DNA from: UBA10677 sp045654245 | GTDB lineage: Bacteria > Bacillota > Clostridia > Christensenellales > Pumilibacteraceae | Assembly: GCA_045654245.1 (NCBI GenBank) | Contig: JAZOMX010000006.1 | Location: 1 to 12,811, forward strand | Length of the DNA: 12,811 nt | Direction: 5' to 3' | Shown here: one piece after another, positions 1-5,597 of the stretch | How positions within the stretch are numbered: position 1 is the stretch's first letter | How the letters are laid out: each line of letters begins with the position of its first letter | The notes under the pieces: generated by a model | What the model saw: the letters and a program-made list of their open reading frames with translations, nothing else | Databases searched by the model: none | Told to the model about the DNA's origin: nothing | Position numbers and translations under genes: made by a program

Positions 1-449
1 TAGGTGCGGGCGGAGTAGCCAAAGTAATCGTACCTGCCCTTAAAGAATTAGGACTATCCGTTTTCGTTTGGAATAGAACGAAGGCGCGAGCGGAAGAATT
101 TGCTAAAGAGTTTGGCGTAAAGGCGGTAAATAGAGAAGATATAAGTCCCGATTTTATCGTCAACTGTACGAGTTTTGGCTTCAGCGACGGAGAAAATCCG
201 CTTGCTAACGAGGAGGGAAAAATAGTAGTTGATACGAGCAAGGTTAAGTGGGCGTACGACACGATTTACTCTCCGCCAGAAACAGAATTTTTGAAAAGTT
301 TTTCGTGCAAAAAAGCGAACGGACTAGGTATGCTAATACTACAAGCAATCGAGGCTGACCGAATTATGTGCGGACTAAAAATTTCGCCTAGCGAAGAAGA
401 AAGAATATTTAATTGCGTAATCGAAAGACTAAAAGGAGAACGGAAATGA
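1..449 (+). CDS. aroE: Shikimate dehydrogenase (NADP+), C-terminal part; 5' end outside window
   Basis: The frame is open from base 3 and encodes 148 residues before a TGA at 447-449. AroE reduces 3-dehydroshikimate to shikimate with NADPH in aromatic amino acid synthesis, in the cytoplasm. What is seen: the Rossmann glycine motif GAGGVA at the very start of the fragment, followed about 25 residues later by VWNRT, the usual NADP-phosphate recognition segment (NRT). The C-terminal signature GLGMLILQAIEA matches the family's conserved GxGMLxxQ helix. The N-terminal shikimate-binding half lies before the window. The stop overlaps the aroQ start as ATGA, so the two genes are probably translationally coupled. 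The family is clear; only completeness is unknown. Confidence 0.93.
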   Translation, partial: GAGGVAKVIVPALKELGLSVFVWNRTKARAEEFAKEFGVKAVNREDISPDFIVNCTSFGFSDGENPLANEEGKIVVDTSKVKWAYDTIYSPPETEFLKSFSCKKANGLGMLILQAIEADRIMCGLKISPSEEERIFNCVIERLKGERK

Positions 450-859
450 AAATCTTGGTTATAAACGGACCTAACCTCAATATGCTTGGCAAACGCGAGC
501 CTGGAATTTACGGAGTAAAAACGCTCGACGATATAAACGCCGACCTAGTTAAGAAGTTCGAAGGAAGAGTAACGCTAGAGTTTTATCAGTCCAACTGCGA
601 GGGCGATATCATAACGGCTCTCCACGAAAGCACGGCTGACGGAATAGTGCTAAACGCAGGGGCGTATACTCATTACTCGTTCGCCATCCACGACGCGATT
701 AAGAGTATTGCCTCGCCCGTAGTAGAAGTGCATTTGTCTAATGTATATAAAAGAGAAGAATATCGTCATAAATCGGTAATTGCCTCCGCTTGTATCGGTA
801 GTATTTGCGGATTTGGAGAAGACAGTTACCGCCTAGGTATCGAGGCGTTACTAAAATAA
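446..859 (+). CDS. aroQ: Type II 3-dehydroquinate dehydratase
   Basis: This encodes 137 residues, close to the usual 140-150 of the dodecameric type II dehydroquinases, which convert 3-dehydroquinate to 3-dehydroshikimate. Motifs seen in order: GPNLNMLGKREPGIYG (residues 8-23) with the catalytic Arg17 and Tyr22 of the flexible lid, QSNCEG (48-53), NAGAYTHYS (70-78), and EVHLSN (94-99) with the catalytic His96, followed by YRHKSVIA. QSNCEG has Cys where many homologues have His; I do not think this affects function. The ATG at 446 is chosen over an upstream TTG at 413 because it has an AGGAG site at the right distance, overlaps the aroE stop as ATGA, and starts where the family does. The stop overlaps the aroK start as TAATG. 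Confidence 0.95.
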   Translation: MKILVINGPNLNMLGKREPGIYGVKTLDDINADLVKKFEGRVTLEFYQSNCEGDIITALHESTADGIVLNAGAYTHYSFAIHDAIKSIASPVVEVHLSNVYKREEYRHKSVIASACIGSICGFGEDSYRLGIEALLK

Positions 860-1368
860 TGAAAAATCTAGTTCTAATCGGAATGATGGGCTCGTCCAAA
901 ACGACGGTAGGAAAACTACTCGCTAGCGACCTTAATTTACCGTTTTGCGACGGCGACGACGAATACGAAAAAGTTTTTGGCGAAAGCATAAGCGAAACTT
1001 TTGTTCGATACGGCGAAACGCTTTTTCGCGAGCGTGAAAAAACGGTTTATTCTCGTCTAGGCTTGCTTGACGGCGTGGTAATAGCGTGCGGTGGCGGAGT
1101 GGTTTTGTCGCAAGAGAATATGACTGCTTTATCTAGTAACGGAGTAATCGTTCGTCTTACGGCGACAGCGGAGGAAATATTTTCTCGAGTATCAAATAAC
1201 GCAGATAGGCCGTTGTTAAAAGAGGGCGGGCTAGATAAAATTAAGCAAATAATGGCACAACGAGAACCGTTATACGCTAAATACGCTCACTTCACCGTGG
1301 ATACTACGGGGGTAACGCCCGAGGCGGTTAAAGAAAAGATAAAAACATTTTTTATAAAAAGCAAGTAA
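859..1368 (+). CDS. aroK: Shikimate kinase, with an unusual P-loop
   Basis: This encodes 169 residues, the normal length. The enzyme phosphorylates shikimate at the 3-hydroxyl with ATP. What is seen: a P-loop reading GMMGSSKTT (residues 8-16), the acidic D31-G-D33 pair of the shikimate/Mg site, the FRERE segment with substrate Arg57, the GGG loop at 78-80, DRPLL with lid Arg117, and QREPLY with Arg135. The oddity is Ser13, where Walker A (GxxxxGK[ST]) normally has glycine; Lys14 and Thr15 are intact. The start at 859 overlaps the aroQ stop by one base (TAATG), which suggests termination-reinitiation; an upstream in-frame ATG at 805 would lie deep inside aroQ and adds residues the family lacks. 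No clear terminator follows, so read-through into tkt is possible. Confidence 0.92.
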   Translation: MKNLVLIGMMGSSKTTVGKLLASDLNLPFCDGDDEYEKVFGESISETFVRYGETLFREREKTVYSRLGLLDGVVIACGGGVVLSQENMTALSSNGVIVRLTATAEEIFSRVSNNADRPLLKEGGLDKIKQIMAQREPLYAKYAHFTVDTTGVTPEAVKEKIKTFFIKSK

Positions 1369-1384
1369 AAGCGTCTAAAAAGTA

Positions 1385-1413
1385 TTGAAATAAAAGAAAA
1401 AATATAGTATAAT
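1385..1413 (+). promoter_or_regulatory. Sigma-A type promoter for tkt
   Basis: TTGAAA (1385-1390) and a perfect TATAAT (1408-1413) are separated by 17 bases. Transcription would start near 1420 and give a leader of about 25 nt with the tkt ribosome binding site. tkt therefore probably has its own promoter besides any read-through from the aro operon. Confidence 0.8.
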
Positions 1414-1445
1414 AACGAAGTAAACAAAACGGAAGGAGAAAATAA

Positions 1446-3422
1446 ATGAAAGATATTCAGCAACAGACCGTAAATGCAATAAGAGTATTGTCAGCCGAGG
1501 CGATTGATAAGTCGAACAGCGGACATCCCGGATTACCCCTAGGTTGTGCAACGATTGGTTATACTTTGTTTGCAAACAATCTCGTACACAATCCCAAAAA
1601 CCCCAACTTTTTCAATCGTGACCGTTTCGTATTAAGCGCTGGCCACGGCTCAATGTTAATGTATTCGTTGCTCCACTTGTTTGGATACGGTTTGACTATT
1701 GAAGATATTAAGCAATTCCGCCAAACCGGTTCTAAAACTCCTGGTCACCCCGAGCACGGACACACCGCAGGCGTAGAAACTTCCACCGGTCCATTAGGAC
1801 AAGGTATTGCAAACGCAGTAGGTTTTGCCGTAGCAGAGAGTATGCTTTCGGCAAAATTCAATAAGCCCGACGCTAAAATCGTTGACCACTATACCTACGC
1901 TCTTTGCGGAGACGGATGTATGATGGAGGGTATCGAGAGCGAGGCTGCGTCGCTAGCGGGTACTTGGAAACTAGGTAAACTAATCGTAATTTACGATAGC
2001 AACCATATCACGATTGAGGGTAACACCGATATCGCTTTTACCGAAAACGTAGCAAAGCGCCACGAGGCTCAAGGCTGGCAGGTAATCAAGGTTGCGGACG
2101 GCGAGGATATCGACGGACTTAACAAGGCGATTAAGCGCGCGAAAAAAGAAACTGACAAGCCCTCGCTTATTATCGTAAACACCGTAATCGGACACGGCTC
2201 GATTAAGGCAGGCACGGCTGATTGCCACGGCTCGCCGTTGGGAGTAAGCGCAACCGAGCAAATGAAGAAAGACCTTGGCTATAACTATCCTCCGTTTACC
2301 GTACCCGACGAGGTTTACGCTCACGTTGCAAGTATGAAACGTAGATTTTCGGGCTATGAGAACAGATGGAAGAAAACGCTTAAAGCGTATAAGGAAAAAT
2401 ATCCCGAGGATTACAAGGCGTTCCAGTCGGCAATTAAGGGAGAAATGCCAGACCTTATGAAAGAAGCGTCGCTTTGGGCAAAAGGCGAAAAAGCGGACGC
2501 TACTAGAAACTCGAGCGGAGCAATCTTAAACAAACTCGCAGGGCTTATTCCCACGCTCGTAGGAGGAGCGGCTGACCTAGCGCCCTCTACGAAGACTTAC
2601 TTGAAGAATTTAGGCGATTATAGCGCGTCCGATTATAGTGGAAGAAATATGCACTTTGGAATTCGTGAGCACGCAATGAGCGCAATCACGAACGGAATGC
2701 AACTCCACGGCGGACTATCTTGTTTCTGTTCGACCTTCTTCGTGTTCTCCGACTATATGAAGAATGCAATGCGTATGTCGGCTCTAATGAATTTGCCCGT
2801 AATTTACGTTTTAACGCACGATAGTATCGGCGTAGGCGAGGACGGACCTACCCACGAGCCGATTGAACAACTTGCCGCTCTCCGTACAATGCCGAATATG
2901 AACGTATTCCGTCCGGCTGATTTAAGAGAGACGGCTGCCGCTTACGTATCAGCGCTAACGGCAAAATGCCCCACCTCAATCGTGCTATCCCGCCAGAACC
3001 TCGTTCAACTTGACAAGAGTGGCGTAAACGCGCTTAAGGGCGGATATATAGCGGACGATTGCGCAGGAACTCCCGACGCTATCATTATTGCAACGGGTAG
3101 CGAAGTAGGATTAGCGTTAAACGCAAAAGCGCAACTCGAGAAAGAGGGCGTAGCGGTAAGAGTAGTTTCTATGCCTTGCGTAGAACTCTTCGAGCAACAA
3201 AGCGAAACCTACAAGGCAAGCGTTCTTCCTAATTCCGTTCGCGCAAGAGTAGCGGTTGAGGCAGGCTGTACGCACACTTGGTACAAGTTCGTAGGTCTCG
3301 ACGGAGCGGTAGTAGGTATTGATACTTTCGGAGCAAGCGGACCTGCCGACGAACTTATGGAAAAATTCGGTTTTACTACCGACAACGTGGTAAGCGCAGT
3401 AAAGAGCGTACTTGCAAAATAA
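1446..3422 (+). CDS. tkt: Transketolase
   Basis: This encodes a full-length, 658-residue, TPP-dependent transketolase. It moves two-carbon ketol units between sugar phosphates in the non-oxidative pentose phosphate pathway and can make erythrose-4-phosphate, the precursor of the aro pathway encoded upstream. Motifs seen: SGHPG (25-29), GHGS (66-69), the TPP/Mg motif starting GDGC at 155 and continuing to Asn186, GHGS with His250, His261 in DCHGSPL, and FGIREHAMS with the catalytic Glu408 that activates TPP. The pyrimidine-domain segment LTHDSIGVGEDGPTHEP (456-472) is the family signature. GGAAGGAG lies just before the ATG at 1446. Many C-ending codons (AAC, TTC, CAC) suggest high expression. 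Assignment is firm. Confidence 0.97.
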   Translation: MKDIQQQTVNAIRVLSAEAIDKSNSGHPGLPLGCATIGYTLFANNLVHNPKNPNFFNRDRFVLSAGHGSMLMYSLLHLFGYGLTIEDIKQFRQTGSKTPGHPEHGHTAGVETSTGPLGQGIANAVGFAVAESMLSAKFNKPDAKIVDHYTYALCGDGCMMEGIESEAASLAGTWKLGKLIVIYDSNHITIEGNTDIAFTENVAKRHEAQGWQVIKVADGEDIDGLNKAIKRAKKETDKPSLIIVNTVIGHGSIKAGTADCHGSPLGVSATEQMKKDLGYNYPPFTVPDEVYAHVASMKRRFSGYENRWKKTLKAYKEKYPEDYKAFQSAIKGEMPDLMKEASLWAKGEKADATRNSSGAILNKLAGLIPTLVGGAADLAPSTKTYLKNLGDYSASDYSGRNMHFGIREHAMSAITNGMQLHGGLSCFCSTFFVFSDYMKNAMRMSALMNLPVIYVLTHDSIGVGEDGPTHEPIEQLAALRTMPNMNVFRPADLRETAAAYVSALTAKCPTSIVLSRQNLVQLDKSGVNALKGGYIADDCAGTPDAIIIATGSEVGLALNAKAQLEKEGVAVRVVSMPCVELFEQQSETYKASVLPNSVRARVAVEAGCTHTWYKFVGLDGAVVGIDTFGASGPADELMEKFGFTTDNVVSAVKSVLAK

Positions 3423-3441
3423 TTTAAATAAAGAATAGTAT
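3412..3441 (+). promoter_or_regulatory. Possible weak promoter for the yfbR-like gene
   Basis: TTGCAA (3412-3417) and TAGTAT (3436-3441) lie 18 bases apart, overlapping the end of tkt. Each hexamer matches consensus at four of six bases. A start about seven bases downstream would fall at the foot of the hairpin at 3448. This is suggestive only; co-transcription with tkt is the alternative. Confidence 0.3.
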
Positions 3442-3447
3442 TTGAGG

Positions 3448-3479
3448 ATAAGCCACGCTGAAAAAACGGTGTGGCTTAT
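3448..3479 (+). other. Stem-loop between tkt and the yfbR-like gene
   Basis: ATAAGCCACGC (3448-3458) pairs with GTGTGGCTTAT (3469-3479): 11 pairs including one G-U, with a 10-base A-rich loop. The sequence after it (TTGCTCCC) is not a T tract, so it is a poor intrinsic terminator. It could stabilise the tkt 3' end or sit at the 5' end of the downstream mRNA. The structure is clear; the role is unknown. Confidence 0.55.
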
Positions 3480-3498
3480 TGCTCCCAAGAGGTGTAAT

Positions 3499-4086
3499 AT
3501 GGAATCGCGATTTTTCGCATTTTTATCTAGAATGAAATATATCGGACGCTGGGGATTGATGCGCTCGACAACGCCCGAAAACATAGCCGAACATAGCCTC
3601 CAAGTAACTTGGGTGGCGCACGCTCTCGCAGTAATTGAGAACAAACTTTTCGGCGGGAATTACGACGCGTGCAAAATCGGAATGATGGGAGCGTATCACG
3701 AAACTAGCGAAGTTATAACGGGAGATTTGCCTACGCCTATAAAATATTTTAGTCCCGAAATGAAAACGGCTTATAAAAAGGTGGAAAAGATTGCTCAAAA
3801 GCGCATACTTGAAACTTTGCCGACAGAACTAGCCGACGAATTTACGGCGCTAGTCCAACTTGACGGCGAAGAGAAAAAACTCGTTAAGTACGCTGACAAA
3901 CTAACCGCTTATATTAAGTGCGTCGAAGAAGTACATTGCAACAACGCCGAATTCATATCGGCTAAAGAAAGTATCGAAAAAGAATTACGAGGATATAAAA
4001 GTAAGTCGGTAGATTATTTTATGGATACTTTTATAAAAGCGTTTACGCTTTCGCTCGACGAACTTTCGCTTACGAAATTTGACTAA
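3499..4086 (+). CDS. yfbR: HD-domain 5'-deoxynucleotidase, YfbR family
   Basis: This encodes 195 residues, close to E. coli YfbR (about 199), and resembles it almost from end to end. YfbR enzymes dephosphorylate deoxynucleoside 5'-monophosphates in the cytoplasm, balancing dNTP pools. What is seen: FFAFLSRMK and RWGLMRS near the N-terminus (substrate Arg17/Trp18), EHSLQV with metal ligand His32, YHETSEVITGDLPTPIKYF with His67, Glu68, Glu71 and Asp76, YADKL with metal ligand Asp133, and the C-terminal VDYFMDTF. The oddity is Glu68: the second residue of the HD dyad is normally Asp. The ATG at 3499 is chosen because AAGAGGTG lies just upstream and the protein then starts where YfbR does; a longer TTG start at 3442 would translate through the hairpin. 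It converges on the aminotransferase gene. Confidence 0.9.
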   Translation: MESRFFAFLSRMKYIGRWGLMRSTTPENIAEHSLQVTWVAHALAVIENKLFGGNYDACKIGMMGAYHETSEVITGDLPTPIKYFSPEMKTAYKKVEKIAQKRILETLPTELADEFTALVQLDGEEKKLVKYADKLTAYIKCVEEVHCNNAEFISAKESIEKELRGYKSKSVDYFMDTFIKAFTLSLDELSLTKFD

Positions 4087-4109
4087 ATAATATTATATAT
4101 GAAAAAAGA

Positions 4110-4140
4110 AACGGCCAACCGATTAAGGTTGACCGTTTTT
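4110..4140. terminator. Bidirectional intrinsic terminator (yfbR-like / argD-like)
   Basis: AACGGCCAACC (4110-4120) pairs with GGTTGACCGTT (4127-4137) with one C/A mismatch and a six-base loop. T's follow on the plus strand, and the A-rich stretch on the left gives T's on the minus strand. It sits between two converging genes, 23 bases after the first stop and just after the second. Confidence 0.85.
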
Positions 4141-4142
4141 CG

Positions 4143-5336
4143 TTATAAGTTGGTGTTTCTAAAAATTTCTTCTAGCACTTTGGCAAAATCGTCGATTTCG
4201 TGTTTTTCAATCGTGTAGGGCGGAAGAAGACGAATAACGTTCGACTTCGTGCAGTTTACCAAAATGCCGGCCTGTGATAGTTGCGCCGTAAGGTAGTTGG
4301 CGTTAAGTCGTTCTGAAAGTTCAATGCAGTGGAGTAGTCCCATACCCTTGATGTCTTTTACGAACTTATATTTTCTAAACGGAGCGAGTTTACTAGCAAG
4401 GTATTCTCCTTTTTCAGCAACTTCTGAAAGTAATCCGTTTTTGAGTTTATCAACGACTACGGTTGCCGCCACGCAAGCGAGTTGGTTGCCCGAAAGCGTC
4501 GAGCCGTGGTCGCCAACGGCAAAAGCGTTTGCAACTTCGCCACGAGCAAGAACGGCGGAGATGGGAAGACCGCCTCCCATACCTTTAGCAACGGTAACGA
4601 TATCGGGTTGGAGACCGTAATGCTCGAAAGCGAACATTTTACCCGTTCTGCCCATACCGGTTTGGCACTCGTCAACGATAAAAAGAATATCTTTACTACG
4701 GCAAAGAGCGTAAGCGTTAATCAGGTAGTCGTAGTCTGCAGGCGTAAATTTAGAACGAGTTTGAACTACTTCGAGCATAATTGCGCCCACGTCGTCGGTA
4801 AGCGCCTCTTTTAGTGCGCCGAAGTCGCCGTACGGAACGTGCTTAAATCCCTCGGGGAGAGGCGAGTAAGCCTTGTAATGGCTCTCTTGTCCGGTTGCCG
4901 TAAGAGTAGCGAGCGTTCTACCGTGGAAAGAACCGAGCGCCGAAATAATGGTAGGACGGTTTTGACCACGCTTATTGTAATGTTTTCTTACGAGTTTAAT
5001 AGCGCACTCGTTAGCCTCTGCGCCACTGTTGGCGAGGAACATTTTATTGAAAATCGTTCCGTCTAACATTTTTTCGCATAGGATTGCTTGTTCTCGGTTG
5101 TAATAAAGATTGCTAGAATGGATAAGTTTGCCTGCTTGTTCAGAGATAGCGGAAACGAGGTCGGGATTGTTATGTCCCAAACAGTTAACGCCAAGTCCTG
5201 CGACGAAATCGGTGTATTCTTTACCCGAAGTATCGTAGAGTTTGTTTTTATCTCCGCGAACGAAACAAACGTTCTGACGGTGGAACACGTTCATATAGTT
5301 CTTAACCGACAGTTCTTTAATTTTTCTCAATTCCAT
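4143..5336 (-). CDS. argD: Class III PLP aminotransferase, acetylornithine aminotransferase-like
   Basis: This encodes 397 residues, the usual ArgD length. ArgD transfers the amino group between N-acetylornithine and 2-oxoglutarate in arginine synthesis. What is seen: LANSGAEANE (101-110) for the PLP phosphate, SFHGRTLATLTATGQ (136-150), DECQTGMGRTG with PLP-ring Asp222, AKGMGGG with Schiff-base Lys251, HGSTLSGN (278-284) and NVIRLLPP with substrate Arg369. The oddity: the family's EPxQGEGG stretch reads EVVQTRSK (189-196), so the glutamate that normally faces the substrate arginine is an arginine. No other arginine genes are nearby, so another omega-aminotransferase role is possible. The ATG at 5336 was chosen; in-frame TTG (5354) and GTG (5348) would add four to six residues. 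Its ribosome binding site (GTGGGT) is weak. Confidence 0.8.
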   Translation of the reverse strand: MELRKIKELSVKNYMNVFHRQNVCFVRGDKNKLYDTSGKEYTDFVAGLGVNCLGHNNPDLVSAISEQAGKLIHSSNLYYNREQAILCEKMLDGTIFNKMFLANSGAEANECAIKLVRKHYNKRGQNRPTIISALGSFHGRTLATLTATGQESHYKAYSPLPEGFKHVPYGDFGALKEALTDDVGAIMLEVVQTRSKFTPADYDYLINAYALCRSKDILFIVDECQTGMGRTGKMFAFEHYGLQPDIVTVAKGMGGGLPISAVLARGEVANAFAVGDHGSTLSGNQLACVAATVVVDKLKNGLLSEVAEKGEYLASKLAPFRKYKFVKDIKGMGLLHCIELSERLNANYLTAQLSQAGILVNCTKSNVIRLLPPYTIEKHEIDDFAKVLEEIFRNTNL

Positions 5337-5378
5337 AATTTTACCCACAAACAATTATATGCTTAAATTACCTCGTGT

Positions 5379-5407
5379 ATTATAATGAAAAAGTGAAAAC
5401 TTGTCAA
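5379..5407 (-). promoter_or_regulatory. Consensus sigma-A promoter for the argD-like gene
   Basis: On the minus strand TTGACA (5407-5402) and TATAAT (5384-5379) are both perfect and spaced by 17 bases. Transcription should start near 5372, giving a leader of about 36 nt. No convincing arginine-repressor box overlaps it. Confidence 0.88.
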
Positions 5408-5478
5408 GTTAAAACGCGAAAAAAACGAATTTTAACAAAACTTTAATAAAAAGTACGGGAATATGAAAGTAAAAAATG

Positions 5479-5505
5479 TAATTTTGTGCATTTTATACAA
5501 AATTA
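5479..5505. promoter_or_regulatory. Dyad upstream of the ABC ATPase promoter
   Basis: TAATTTTGT (5479-5487) and ACAAAATTA (5497-5505) are perfect 9-base inverted arms around a 9-base AT-rich spacer. The dyad lies about 26 bases upstream of the -35 of the ATPase promoter, in a 261-base intergenic region that otherwise shows only AT-rich DNA and the two promoters. It could be an operator or an AT-rich chance dyad. Confidence 0.35.
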
Positions 5506-5530
5506 GCACCTATTTTTAGTTAAAATATTC

Positions 5531-5559
5531 TTGCCTCACTTTTCTAAATATAGTACAAT
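5531..5559 (+). promoter_or_regulatory. Promoter for the ABC ATPase gene
   Basis: TTGCCT (5531-5536) and TACAAT (5554-5559) are spaced by 17 bases, with a start expected near 5566. The gene's AAGGAG site at 5586-5591 lies seven bases before the ATG. Confidence 0.7.
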
Positions 5560-5597
5560 ATAGGTACGAAAAATCAAAACAATATAAGGAGTGGATT

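Noticed and set aside
413..445. Longer aroQ starting from TTG at 413
   Set aside because: It would add 11 residues unlike the family and bypass the AGGAG site and the ATGA coupling at 446.
3448..3479. Hairpin after tkt as an intrinsic terminator
   Set aside because: No T tract follows the stem on either strand, unlike the other terminators in this window, so it is listed as a stem-loop of unknown role.
3117..3644. A 175-codon minus-strand open frame spanning the tkt end and the yfbR-like start
   Set aside because: It overlaps two well-supported genes and the hairpin between them, and its translation looks like no known protein.
5340..5375. Arginine-repressor box in the argD-like leader (CATATAATTG and nearby)
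   Set aside because: The match to an ARG box is no better than expected for AT-rich DNA and there is no second box.
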